A DNA stretch of 64,000 nucleotides. Source: Mycolicibacterium goodii (GTDB taxonomy: Bacteria > Actinomycetota > Actinomycetes > Mycobacteriales > Mycobacteriaceae). Made by a program: the position numbers and the translations under genes. The stretch spans positions 4,402,001 to 4,466,000 of the forward strand of contig NZ_CP012150.1 of NCBI RefSeq assembly GCF_001187505.1, in the 5' to 3' direction. Positions 48,360 through 56,845 of this stretch are shown here, piece by piece (the first letter of the stretch is position 1; every line of letters begins with the position of its first letter). The notes below the pieces were generated by a model that ran no database searches, was not told the DNA's origin, and saw only the letters and a list, made by a program, of their open reading frames with translations.

Positions 48360-49562
48360 CTAGCGCGCGACGACCACCGACGAGCCATGACCGAACAGCC
48401 CCTGATTGGCCGTGACTCCGACCCTGGCGCCCTCGACCTGACGTCCGGTCGCCTGGCCCCTGAGCTGCCAGGTGAGCTCACACACCTGCGCGATGGCCTG
48501 CGCGGGGATGGCCTCGCCGAAGCACGCCAGACCGCCCGACGGGTTGACCGGGATCCGTCCGCCGATCGTGGTGGCACCGCTGCGCAGCAACTGCTCGGCC
48601 TCGCCCTTGGCGCACAGGCCCAGGTGCTCGTACCAGTCGAGTTCGAGCGCGGTGGACAGGTCGTACACCTCGGCCAAACTCAGATCCTCGGGTCCGATGC
48701 CGGCTTCGGCGTAGGCAGCGTCGAGGATCTGATCCTTGAACACCCGCTCCGGTGCCTGCACAACGGCGGTGGAATCGGTTGCGATGTCCGGCAATTCGGG
48801 CAGATGCTGCGGGTACTGAGGGGACTGCAGGCTGATCGCGCGCACCGACGGCACGCCCTCGACGGATCCGAGGTGCTTCTCGGCGAACGACCTGCTCGCC
48901 ACCACCAGCGCGGCCGCGCCGTCCGACGTCGCGCAGATGTCCAACAGCCGAAGGGGATCGGAGACCACGGGGCTGGCCAGCACGTCCTCGACGCCGGCCT
49001 CTTTGCGGTAGCGCGCATTCGGGTTGTTCAGTCCGTGCCGCGCGTTCTTGACCTTCACCTGCGCGAAGTCTTCGACGGTGGCGCCGTAGAGGTCCATGCG
49101 TCGGCGGGCCAGCAGCGCGAAGTACACGGTGTTGGTGGCGCCGATCAGGTGGAACCGCTGCCAGTCGGGGTCGTTCCTGCGCTCACCGCCGACCGGGGCG
49201 AAGAAGCCCTTGGGTGTGGTGTCGGCGCCGATCACGAGGGCGACGTCGCAGAACCCGGCGAGGATCTGCGCGCGGGCGCTCTGCAACGCCTGCGAACCGC
49301 TGGCGCACGCGGCGTAGCTGGACGTGACCGGGATGCCGTTCCAGCCGAGCTTCTGGGCGAAGGTGGCGCCTGCGACGAACCCGGGGTAGCCGTTGCGGAT
49401 GGTGTCGGCACCCGCGACGAGCTGGATCTGGCGCCAGTCGAGCCCGGCCTCGGCCAGCGCGGCGCGGGCGGCGACGACGCCGTACTCGGTGAAGTCACGC
49501 CCCCACTTGCCCCACGGGTGCATGCCCGCGCCGAGGATGTAGACCGGTTCGGGTGCGCTCAT
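48360..49562 (-). CDS. Thiolase-superfamily lipid-transfer protein (Ltp-like)
   Basis: This 400-residue protein is of the SCP2-thiolase/Ltp group. The N-terminal nucleophile position is retained (Cys86, SYAACASGSQALQSAR). The histidine of the usual EVHD motif is tyrosine (Tyr300 in LAEVYDLSTALEL), and the usual GHP histidine is replaced in GGLACFGEAIPAQAIAQ. These changes recall the steroid side-chain retro-aldolase Ltp2 rather than a thiolase. The gene is translationally coupled to the DUF35 gene upstream (ATGA), like Ltp2 with its DUF35 partner. A KstR-like box precedes the pair. Gene order to polA resembles Rv1627c-Rv1628c-polA. Confidence 0.88.
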   Translation of the reverse strand: MSAPEPVYILGAGMHPWGKWGRDFTEYGVVAARAALAEAGLDWRQIQLVAGADTIRNGYPGFVAGATFAQKLGWNGIPVTSSYAACASGSQALQSARAQILAGFCDVALVIGADTTPKGFFAPVGGERRNDPDWQRFHLIGATNTVYFALLARRRMDLYGATVEDFAQVKVKNARHGLNNPNARYRKEAGVEDVLASPVVSDPLRLLDICATSDGAAALVVASRSFAEKHLGSVEGVPSVRAISLQSPQYPQHLPELPDIATDSTAVVQAPERVFKDQILDAAYAEAGIGPEDLSLAEVYDLSTALELDWYEHLGLCAKGEAEQLLRSGATTIGGRIPVNPSGGLACFGEAIPAQAIAQVCELTWQLRGQATGRQVEGARVGVTANQGLFGHGSSVVVAR

Positions 49563-50008
49563 GGAATCCTCCAGGCGTAGGTCAGACGCTCGACGCCGGC
49601 GTCGTCGGTGTACAGCGCCATGGTGGTCAGTTCCATCTCCATGCCGACCTTCAGGTCGGCGGCCAGGGTGCCGTCGACGACCTTGCCCAGCACGATCAGG
49701 CCTTCGGCGGCCAGCTCGACGGCGGCCACGGCGAACGGCTCGAACGGGTCCGGCGCCGGATAGGGCGGCGGCGGCGCGTAGCGGTTCTCGGTGTAGCTCC
49801 ACACCTTGCCGCGGCGGGAGAGCGGCACCTGGGCCAGTTCGTCGCCGTCACAGGCGGGGTTGGGGCAGTTGTTGGCCCGCGGGGGGAACACGTAGGTGGC
49901 ACATTTCGTGCACTTTCCGCCGATCAGCTGCGGGGCGCCGGACTCGTCCTGGCGCCACCATCCGTCGATGGCCGGTAGTTGTATTGCGGCGTCGGTATCA
50001 CCTGGCAC
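49559..50008 (-). CDS. DUF35 OB-fold zinc-ribbon protein
   Basis: This 149-residue partner of the Ltp-like protein has a rubredoxin-type zinc ribbon, CTKCATYVFPPRANNCPNPAC (four cysteines, residues about 32-52), followed by the OB-fold (GKVWSYTENRYAPPPPYP, FAVAAVELAAEGLIVLGKV). DUF35 proteins bind acyl-CoA and form complexes with thiolases, Ltp aldolases or MaoC hydratases. GTG at 50008 (MPGDTDAAIQLPAIDGWW) gives the usual family N-terminus; GTG at 50029 and a TTG near 50089 are alternatives. Confidence 0.85.
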   Translation of the reverse strand: MPGDTDAAIQLPAIDGWWRQDESGAPQLIGGKCTKCATYVFPPRANNCPNPACDGDELAQVPLSRRGKVWSYTENRYAPPPPYPAPDPFEPFAVAAVELAAEGLIVLGKVVDGTLAADLKVGMEMELTTMALYTDDAGVERLTYAWRIP

Positions 50009-50040
50009 ATGGTCAGCGTAAACGATCACGGGCCGGAAAT

Positions 50041-50054
50041 TGAAACGTGTTGCA
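50041..50054. promoter_or_regulatory. KstR-like box TGAAACGTGTTGCA
   Basis: All eight fixed positions of the KstR consensus TnnAACnnGTTnnA are met. The box lies 33 bases before the DUF35 start, between it and the upstream hydrolase gene. Position and gene function both fit control by the cholesterol-catabolism repressor KstR. Confidence 0.6.
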
Positions 50055-50066
50055 GTTTTGTCCCGA

Positions 50067-50738
50067 CTACCGGGAGGCGACCTCGACAAGGATGCGCAGC
50101 AGCTCTTCGGGCGCGTCGCGCATCAGGTTGTGCTTGGCGTCGAGTTCGTGGCACGTCCAGTTCGGATCGTCGCGGACCCGCTCATAGGACGCCCGCATGG
50201 GCGACTCGCCCGGCCAGTCGAGCGCGTAGACGAACACGCGCCGCCGGAAGCGGTTCAGGTCGACGCCGAAACGCAGCGGCTGCAGCACGCTCGCGCGTGG
50301 ATGGGCGGTCGCGCGGTGATCGAAGAACGGCAGTGGCGGCACGCCGGAACCCGACGCGTCGGTCTCCAGATACCAGCGGCGCTCCTCGTCGTCGACCAGA
50401 TCCGCACACGACTCGCCGTCTCGCGGCACCACGGCGTCGAGGTACACCAGTGCGTCGACGTGGTCGGGGATGCGGTCGGCGACGCCGGTGATCACCATGC
50501 CGCCGTAGCTGTGTCCGACGAGCACCACCGGATCGTCGGCGTAGGCCTCGACCACGGCCACCACATCGGCGATGTGGGTGTCGAGGTTGACGCCCGCGTG
50601 CAGCAGGTGTGCGCGTTCGGCGACCCCGGTCGGGGTCACGGCCAGCACCCGATGCCTTGACGCGAGCAACGGTGTGGTGATGGCGTCGAAACACCATGCG
50701 CCGTGGCACATTCCCGGGACGAGGACGAAGGTGGTCAT
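50067..50738 (-). CDS. Alpha/beta hydrolase (esterase-like)
   Basis: This 223-residue serine hydrolase begins MTTFVLVPGMCHGAWCFD, containing the oxyanion region. The nucleophile elbow is VVLVGHSYGGMVITG. The triad aspartate is probably in the DALVYLDAV region, and the histidine in WTCHELDAKHNLMRDAP. It resembles salicylate-esterase or MES-type small hydrolases. Its start overlaps the FAD monooxygenase stop (ATGA), so the two are co-translated. Downstream it runs up to and past the KstR-like box of the DUF35 gene. Confidence 0.85.
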   Translation of the reverse strand: MTTFVLVPGMCHGAWCFDAITTPLLASRHRVLAVTPTGVAERAHLLHAGVNLDTHIADVVAVVEAYADDPVVLVGHSYGGMVITGVADRIPDHVDALVYLDAVVPRDGESCADLVDDEERRWYLETDASGSGVPPLPFFDHRATAHPRASVLQPLRFGVDLNRFRRRVFVYALDWPGESPMRASYERVRDDPNWTCHELDAKHNLMRDAPEELLRILVEVASR

Positions 50739-51871
50739 GCTCGGGTGCTCCGTGCGGTGTCGGTGCGGTACCTGCGGGTGACGCGGTCGAGTTCGGTGGC
50801 CGAGCGGGTGTGGCCCGCGCGATGCATCTCACGGTTGGCGACGATCACCGCGGCGGTTTCCTCGGCGCGTTCTGCCTCGTAGCGGCGCAGGCCCTGCGCG
50901 CCGTGCGCGGCCAGGTGATCGGCCAGCACCCGCGCGTCGACGATGGCCTGCGAACCGCCGTTGGCGCCAACGGGATACATCGGGTGGGCCGCATCGCCGA
51001 GCAGGGTGACCGCGCCATGTCCCCACTCGCGCAGCGGATCCTTGTCGACCATGGGATAGCTGAAGATCTGCTCGGTGTTGCCGATCAACTCCCGCGTGTC
51101 GAGCCAGTCCAGGTGCCAGTCCGCGATGTGCGGCAACACGTCGTCGGCCGACGCGGGTGCGTTCCACCTGGCGCAGGTGCGCACCTCCTGGGGTACCTGC
51201 ACCACCCAGTTCACCAGATCGCCTCCGATCGGGTAGGTGATGATGTCAATGCCTTTGTCGCCTTTGATGATCGCCATCGTGTGTCCGTCGAGGAACGGTG
51301 CCATCCGGCTGGCGCCGCGGTACATGGTGATCCCGGCGAACCGCAATGGATCCGGCCCGGGATGCACTTTCGCGCGCACCACCGAACCGATGCCGTCGGC
51401 GCCGACGAGCAGGTCGGCCGCGACATCTCCCGCGTCCGTGTGGACGACGACACGAGACCCGTCGCCGGTGAACCCGGTGACCCGCATCCCGGTCCGGACG
51501 GCGTCGGGGCCGAGGCGATCGCGCACCGCGGCGAGCAGCATCATCTGCAGCCGACCGCGGTGAATCGACAACTGCGGGTAGGCATCTCCGGCGGCCAGGC
51601 CGCGCGGTTCGGTGAACAGTACCGCACCGTCGTCGGCGTAGAAGCGGATCACCGACGGGGCGACCGACGCCTCCGTGACGGCGTCGCCCAAGCCCAGGCG
51701 GTCGAGTTCCCGGACGGCGTGGGGCAGCAGATTGATGCCGACGCCCAGGGGGCGCAACTCGCGGGCGCTTTCCAGGACGATGACGTCGAAACCGCGCTGC
51801 TGCAAGGTGAGTGCCGCGGTGAGGCCGCCGATGCCTGCGCCGGCGATGGCAATGACTTTGACGTTGGACAT
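50735..51871 (-). CDS. FAD-dependent aromatic-ring monooxygenase
   Basis: This 378-residue flavoprotein hydroxylase is of the p-hydroxybenzoate/salicylate hydroxylase group. The FAD-binding motif is IAGAGIGGLTAALTLQQRG at the N-terminus. The DG motif is LLVGADGIGSVVRA, and the second flavin motif is VTLLGDAAHPMYPVGANGGSQAI. NAD(P)H and O2 would be co-substrates; the aromatic substrate is unknown. ATG at 51871 (MSNVKVIAI) is chosen although the frame is open upstream. It is divergent from the LysR gene, its probable regulator, with 70 bases between. Confidence 0.9.
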   Translation of the reverse strand: MSNVKVIAIAGAGIGGLTAALTLQQRGFDVIVLESARELRPLGVGINLLPHAVRELDRLGLGDAVTEASVAPSVIRFYADDGAVLFTEPRGLAAGDAYPQLSIHRGRLQMMLLAAVRDRLGPDAVRTGMRVTGFTGDGSRVVVHTDAGDVAADLLVGADGIGSVVRAKVHPGPDPLRFAGITMYRGASRMAPFLDGHTMAIIKGDKGIDIITYPIGGDLVNWVVQVPQEVRTCARWNAPASADDVLPHIADWHLDWLDTRELIGNTEQIFSYPMVDKDPLREWGHGAVTLLGDAAHPMYPVGANGGSQAIVDARVLADHLAAHGAQGLRRYEAERAEETAAVIVANREMHRAGHTRSATELDRVTRRYRTDTARSTRA

Positions 51872-51923
51872 GACTCCAGCGTGGGTCGGCCAGAACCATA
51901 AGTCCAATACACATTCAGAACAC

Positions 51924-51941
51924 AAACTATAATGAGAGTTT
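51924..51941. promoter_or_regulatory. Inverted repeat AAACT-N8-AGTTT at the LysR start
   Basis: The AT-rich dyad lies immediately before the LysR ATG in the shared 70-base intergenic region with the FAD monooxygenase gene. It contains a TATAAT-like hexamer (CTATAATG). It is a candidate binding site for the LysR protein controlling both directions. Confidence 0.45.
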
Positions 51942-52841
51942 ATGGAACTGCGGCAGCTCGAATATCTCGTCGCCGTCGCCGAGGAGGCCAACTTCACCAG
52001 GGCCGCGCAGCGCCTCCACGTCGCCCAACCCGCGGTCAGCGCGTCGATCCGTCAGCTCGAACGTGAACTGGGCCAGCCGCTGTTCGACCGCAGTCGGCGC
52101 GAGGTCCGGCTGACCGCGGCGGGCGAGGCCGTGCTGCCGCATGCGCACGCCGCGCTGAGGTCGGTCGCCGCGGCGCGCACCGCGGTCGCCGAGGTCAGCG
52201 GCCTGGTGCGAGGTTCGGTCGTCGTCGGCACGGTCACCGCGCACGACTTCGACATGGCCGGTCTGCTGGCCGAGTTCCACGACGCGCACGAACTGGTCGA
52301 CATCACCCTGGGCACCGACGAGTCCGACGTGCTGATCGACGGGTTGCAGGCCGGCCGGCTCGACGCCGCGATCATCTCGGTCGGCTCGGAGCTGCCCGAG
52401 GGGCTCGACGCCGAGGTCGTGACCGATCAGCGCATCGTCGCGGCGGTCGGCGTCGGCCACCCGTGGCGGCGGCGCCGTCGCGTCGCGCTGACCGAGCTGG
52501 CCGACCAGCCGCTGATCGCGCTGCCCCGCGGCACCGGCATCCGGCGGCAGATGGACCGCGCGTGCCGGGCCGCCGGCGTGGAGGTGCGGGTCGCGTTCGA
52601 GGCCAGCACGCCGCGCGCGCTGGCCGAACTGGCCGAACGGGGACTCGGCGTCGCGGTGCTGCCGGAATCGGTCGCCCGGGCGACGCTGCACCCGCTGCCG
52701 ATCAGCCCCGAGTTGCGCGGCAGGCTGGTGTTCGCGTGGCGGGCCACCGGCCCGATGAGCCCGGCCGCGCGGGTGCTGGTCACGATGGCGCGCCGCAGAC
52801 TCGGCGTCGGTGACCCCGATCGCGTCGGTGGTCCCGAATAG
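51942..52841 (+). CDS. LysR family transcriptional regulator
   Basis: This 299-residue regulator has an N-terminal helix-turn-helix (MELRQLEYLVAVAEEANFTRAAQRLHVAQPAVSASIRQLE; residues 1-60) and a C-terminal effector-binding domain of periplasmic-binding-protein type. The divergent FAD monooxygenase and its coupled hydrolase are the likely targets, as is usual for LysR regulators, with an aromatic compound as probable inducer. Its TAG stop starts the TAGAGT hexamer that probably serves as the polA -10 element. Confidence 0.93.
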   Translation: MELRQLEYLVAVAEEANFTRAAQRLHVAQPAVSASIRQLERELGQPLFDRSRREVRLTAAGEAVLPHAHAALRSVAAARTAVAEVSGLVRGSVVVGTVTAHDFDMAGLLAEFHDAHELVDITLGTDESDVLIDGLQAGRLDAAIISVGSELPEGLDAEVVTDQRIVAAVGVGHPWRRRRRVALTELADQPLIALPRGTGIRRQMDRACRAAGVEVRVAFEASTPRALAELAERGLGVAVLPESVARATLHPLPISPELRGRLVFAWRATGPMSPAARVLVTMARRRLGVGDPDRVGGPE

Positions 52842-52854
52842 AGTGAGGGCCGTG
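52822..52854 (+). promoter_or_regulatory. polA promoter resembling the PafBC/RecA-NDp motif
   Basis: GCGTCGGTG (52822-52830), eight bases, then TAGAGT (52839-52844). Against the published motif TTGTCRGTG-N8-TAnnnT it mismatches at the first two positions only. The -10 element contains the lysR stop codon. The GTG start at 52852 follows after seven bases, so the transcript is probably leaderless. Confidence 0.5.
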
Positions 52855-55590
52855 AGCCCCGCCAAGACCGCAACCCAGAAGACACCGGCCAAGGCCGCAG
52901 ACGACACGCCCACCCTGATGTTGCTCGACGGCAACTCACTGGCGTTCCGGGCGTTCTACGCACTGCCCGCCGAGAACTTCAAGACCCAAGGCGGCCTGAC
53001 CACCAACGCGGTGTACGGGTTCACCGCCATGCTGATCAACCTGCTCCGCGACGAGCAGCCCACACACGTCGCGGCGGCATTCGACGTGTCGCGGCAGACC
53101 TTCCGCAAGGAGAAGTACCCGGAGTACAAGGAGGGCCGCTCGGCGACGCCGGACGAGTTCCGCGGTCAGATCGACATCACCAAGGAAGTGCTCGGGGCGC
53201 TCGGTATCACGGTGCTCGCCGAGCCGGGGTTCGAGGCCGACGACATCATCGCGACGCTCGCCACGCAGGCCGAGCAGGAGGGCTACCGCGTGCTGGTGGT
53301 CACCGGTGACCGTGACTCCTTGCAGTTGGTCAGCGACCAGGTAACCGTGCTCTATCCGCGCAAGGGTGTCAGCGAGCTGACCCGGTTCACGCCGGAGGCC
53401 GTGGTGGAGAAATACGGTCTGACACCGCAGCAGTACCCGGATTTCGCGGCGCTGCGCGGCGACCCGAGCGACAACCTGCCCGGCATCCCCGGCGTGGGGG
53501 AGAAGACCGCCACCAAGTGGATCGTCGAGTACGGCACGCTGCAGGGGCTCGTCGACAACGTCGACGCGGTCAAGGGCAAGGTCGGCGACGCGCTGCGGGC
53601 CAACCTGTCGAGCGTCATCCTCAACCGTGAGCTCACCGACCTGATCCGCGACGTGCCGCTCGCCCAGACACCGGACACGCTGCGGATGCAGCCGTGGAAC
53701 CGCGACCAGATCCACCGACTGTTCGACGACCTGGAGTTCCGGGTGCTGCGGGACCGGCTGTTCGAGACGCTGGTCGCGGTCGAGCCCGAGGTCGAGCACG
53801 GGTTCGACGTGCGCGGCCGCGCGTTGGAGCCCGGTGAGCTCGCCGCGTGGCTGTCCGAGCACAGCCTGGGCAGCCGGTTCGGCCTGGCCGTCGTCGGCAC
53901 GCACAAGGCCTATGACGCCGACGCGACCGCGATCGCGATCGTCGCGGCCGACGGGGACGGTCGCTACATCGACACCTCGAAACTGACGCCGGAGGACGAG
54001 GAGGCGCTCGCGTCCTGGCTCGCCGACCCCGGCCCGCCGAAGGCGCTGCACGAGGCCAAGCTCGCGATGCACGATCTGGCCGGGCGCGGCTGGGCGCTGC
54101 GTGGCGTCACATCCGACACCGCGCTCGCGGCGTACCTGGTGCGTCCCGGGCAGCGCAGCTTCGCCCTCGACGACCTCGCGGTGCGGTACCTGCACCGCGA
54201 GCTGCGCGCGGAAACTCCGGAGCAGCAGCAACTTTCGTTGCTCGACGACTCCGAGGGCGTCGACGAGCAGGCCGTGCAGACCGTGATCCTGCGGGCCTGC
54301 GCGGTGCTCGACCTGGCCGACGCGCTCGATGAGGAACTGGCCCGCATCGACTCGCTGTCGCTGCTCAGCCGCATGGAGCTGCCGGTCCAGCGGACCTTGG
54401 CCGAGATGGAGCACGCGGGCATCGCGGTCGACATCGGCATGCTCGAGCAGCTGCAGAGCGAGTTCGCCGATCAGATCCGCGACGCGGCCGAGGCCGCCTA
54501 CGCCGTGATCGGCAAGCAGATCAACCTCGGCTCACCGAAGCAGCTACAGGCCGTGCTGTTCGACGAGCTCGAGATGCCGAAGACCAAGAAGACCAAGACC
54601 GGCTACACCACCGACGCCGACGCGCTGCAGTCGCTGTTCGAGAAGACCGGCCACCCGTTCCTGCAGCATCTGCTGGCCCACCGGGACGCCACGCGGCTCA
54701 AGGTGACCGTCGACGGCCTGCTCAACTCGGTGGCGTCGGATGGGCGCATCCACACCACGTTCAACCAGACGATCGCCGCGACGGGTCGGCTGTCGTCGAC
54801 CGAGCCCAACCTGCAGAACATCCCGATCCGCACCGAGGCGGGCCGCCGGATCCGGGACGCGTTCGTGGTGGGCGAGGGCCCCGATGGACCTTATGCCGAG
54901 CTCATGACCGCCGATTACAGCCAGATCGAGATGCGGATCATGGCGCATCTGTCCCGCGACGAAGGCCTCATCGAGGCGTTCAACACCGGTGAGGATCTGC
55001 ACTCCTTCGTCGCGTCGCGCGCATTCTCGGTGCCGATCGACGAGGTGACCCCGGAACTGCGCCGCCGGGTCAAGGCGATGTCCTACGGCCTGGCCTACGG
55101 TTTGAGCGCCTACGGGCTGGCGCAGCAGCTCAAGATCTCCACCGAAGAGGCGAAGGTGCAGATGGAGCAGTACTTCGACCGATTCGGCGGGGTGCGCAAC
55201 TATCTGCGGGACGTGGTCGATCAGGCGCGCAAGGACGGTTACACATCGACCGTGCTGGGCCGCAGGCGGTATCTGCCCGAACTCGACAGCAGCAACCGCC
55301 AGGTCCGCGAGGCCGCCGAACGTGCGGCGCTCAACGCCCCGATCCAGGGCAGCGCCGCCGACATCATCAAGGTCGCCATGATCAACGTCGACCAGGCCAT
55401 CAAGGACGCCGGCCTGCGGTCGCGGATTCTGCTGCAGGTCCACGACGAGTTGCTGTTCGAGGTCGCCGACGGTGAACGCGAAAGCCTCGAGGCGCTGGTC
55501 CGCGAGTACATGGGCAACGCCTATCCGCTCGATGTGCCGCTGGAGGTGTCGGTGGGCTACGGCCGCAGCTGGGACGCCGCGGCGCACTGA
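52852..55590 (+). CDS. polA: DNA polymerase I PolA
   Basis: PolA (912 aa) fills gaps and removes RNA primers in replication and repair. The N-terminal 5' nuclease domain (about 20-310) has LLDGNSLAFRAFYAL, GFEADDIIATL, TGDRDSLQLVS and GDPSDNLPGIPGVGEKTA. The middle domain (320-510) occupies the 3'-5' exonuclease position but lacks the paired DxE residues, so it should have no proofreading. The polymerase domain has motif A TADYSQIEMRIMAHLSRDEG, the O helix RRRVKAMSYGLAYGLS and motif C LLQVHDELLFEV. GTG at 52852 (MSPAKTATQ) is supported by the -10 element seven bases upstream. Confidence 0.96.
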   Translation: MSPAKTATQKTPAKAADDTPTLMLLDGNSLAFRAFYALPAENFKTQGGLTTNAVYGFTAMLINLLRDEQPTHVAAAFDVSRQTFRKEKYPEYKEGRSATPDEFRGQIDITKEVLGALGITVLAEPGFEADDIIATLATQAEQEGYRVLVVTGDRDSLQLVSDQVTVLYPRKGVSELTRFTPEAVVEKYGLTPQQYPDFAALRGDPSDNLPGIPGVGEKTATKWIVEYGTLQGLVDNVDAVKGKVGDALRANLSSVILNRELTDLIRDVPLAQTPDTLRMQPWNRDQIHRLFDDLEFRVLRDRLFETLVAVEPEVEHGFDVRGRALEPGELAAWLSEHSLGSRFGLAVVGTHKAYDADATAIAIVAADGDGRYIDTSKLTPEDEEALASWLADPGPPKALHEAKLAMHDLAGRGWALRGVTSDTALAAYLVRPGQRSFALDDLAVRYLHRELRAETPEQQQLSLLDDSEGVDEQAVQTVILRACAVLDLADALDEELARIDSLSLLSRMELPVQRTLAEMEHAGIAVDIGMLEQLQSEFADQIRDAAEAAYAVIGKQINLGSPKQLQAVLFDELEMPKTKKTKTGYTTDADALQSLFEKTGHPFLQHLLAHRDATRLKVTVDGLLNSVASDGRIHTTFNQTIAATGRLSSTEPNLQNIPIRTEAGRRIRDAFVVGEGPDGPYAELMTADYSQIEMRIMAHLSRDEGLIEAFNTGEDLHSFVASRAFSVPIDEVTPELRRRVKAMSYGLAYGLSAYGLAQQLKISTEEAKVQMEQYFDRFGGVRNYLRDVVDQARKDGYTSTVLGRRRYLPELDSSNRQVREAAERAALNAPIQGSAADIIKVAMINVDQAIKDAGLRSRILLQVHDELLFEVADGERESLEALVREYMGNAYPLDVPLEVSVGYGRSWDAAAH

Positions 55591-55603
55591 CGCGTCGGTT
55601 GTC

Positions 55604-56845
55604 ATGACGGAAGCGCTTGCTGCACAACAAATCCGGTTCATCGCCCGATTGGGCGCCGCCATGGGTGCCGCGCACTACCCGGTGACCTTGATCCGGCAGA
55701 TGCTCGACCGCGCCTCCTCGGCCTACGGTGTGCACAACGATTTCATCGCGCTGCCGAACTATGTGCAGGTCGTCGGGCCGACCGGTGCGCACGGAACGAT
55801 CGTCGAGGCCGCGCACCTGGACAACGAACTCCGGTTCGCGCAGATGTTCCCGTTGGCCAAGTTGGTGCGGCGCGCCATGCATGGGGAGGTGCGCGCGGAC
55901 GACGGTGAGGCCGAACTCGATCGGGTCCTCGCGTTGCCCAGCCGGTTCCCCCGTTGGGTTGCGGTGGTGGGGTACGGGGTTCAGAGTGCCGGTCTGGCGC
56001 TCGTGCTGGAGCCGACGCCGTTGAACCTGCTCGTCGCGACCGGGTTGGGATTCATGGTCGGGCTGTTCCACGTGGCGGTGCAGCGCGCCGGCATGCTGCA
56101 GCACCTGCTGCCCGCGGTGTGCGCGTTCGCGGTGTCGGCGATCTGCATCGTGGGGGCACACCGCCTCGGGCTGGAACATGTGAACCTGCGGGCGTTGATA
56201 CCGCCGCTGGCGATGTTCTTGCCGGGGGCGGCGATCACCCTGGCGGTCGTCGAGTTGACTGCCCGTGACGTCATTTCCGGGTCGAGCCGCCTGCTCGCCG
56301 GTTTCGTCCAGCTCGCCCAGCTGGCGTTCGGCATCCTGATCGCCACGCAGTTCCTCGGTGCCGACAGCACAGCGCTGAGTTCCGACACGGTCAACAAGAT
56401 CGGTCCATGGGCACCCTGGGTGGGCGTCGCGGTCTATGCGATCGGTGTCCTGTTGTTTCTGGCGCCGCCGTGGACTTTCCTGCCCTGGCTCATGGCGATC
56501 TGCTACACCGCGTTCGCGGCCCAGTATCTAGGGGGCGCTGTGCTGGGCAGTTACGCCAGCGGCTTCTGCGGCGGATTGGTGCTGACGGTGTCGGCGTTGG
56601 CGATCTCGCGCCGCCGCGGGGCACCGCCAACCATCACGTTGATCCTGCCGGGTTTCTGGCTTTTGGTTCCGGGGTCGATGGGGCTGATCGGCGTGACCGA
56701 ACTGTTCGGTGCTGACGGCGATTCGGCGTTTCCCGCGACGGTGATCTCGATGATCTCGGTTGCCCTGGGACTGCAGGCCGGTCTGGTGCTGTGGCAGCTG
56801 TTGCGTCTGCGCGGCGTCGGGGCGGCTCAGCGCGTGGCGCGGTAG
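55604..56845 (+). CDS. ThrE/DUF1212 family transporter
   Basis: This 413-residue membrane protein is of the threonine/serine exporter type. The cytoplasmic N-terminal part (1 to about 125) contains LGAAMGAAHYPVTLIRQML and GVHNDFIALPNYVQV, typical of the ThrE N-terminal (DUF1212) domain. About ten transmembrane helices follow, including the conserved PPLAMFLPGAAITLAVVEL and ILPGFWLLVPGSMGLIGV. The substrate is inferred from the family only. Its 3' end overlaps the convergent PrsW-like gene by 19 bases. Confidence 0.85.
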   Translation: MTEALAAQQIRFIARLGAAMGAAHYPVTLIRQMLDRASSAYGVHNDFIALPNYVQVVGPTGAHGTIVEAAHLDNELRFAQMFPLAKLVRRAMHGEVRADDGEAELDRVLALPSRFPRWVAVVGYGVQSAGLALVLEPTPLNLLVATGLGFMVGLFHVAVQRAGMLQHLLPAVCAFAVSAICIVGAHRLGLEHVNLRALIPPLAMFLPGAAITLAVVELTARDVISGSSRLLAGFVQLAQLAFGILIATQFLGADSTALSSDTVNKIGPWAPWVGVAVYAIGVLLFLAPPWTFLPWLMAICYTAFAAQYLGGAVLGSYASGFCGGLVLTVSALAISRRRGAPPTITLILPGFWLLVPGSMGLIGVTELFGADGDSAFPATVISMISVALGLQAGLVLWQLLRLRGVGAAQRVAR

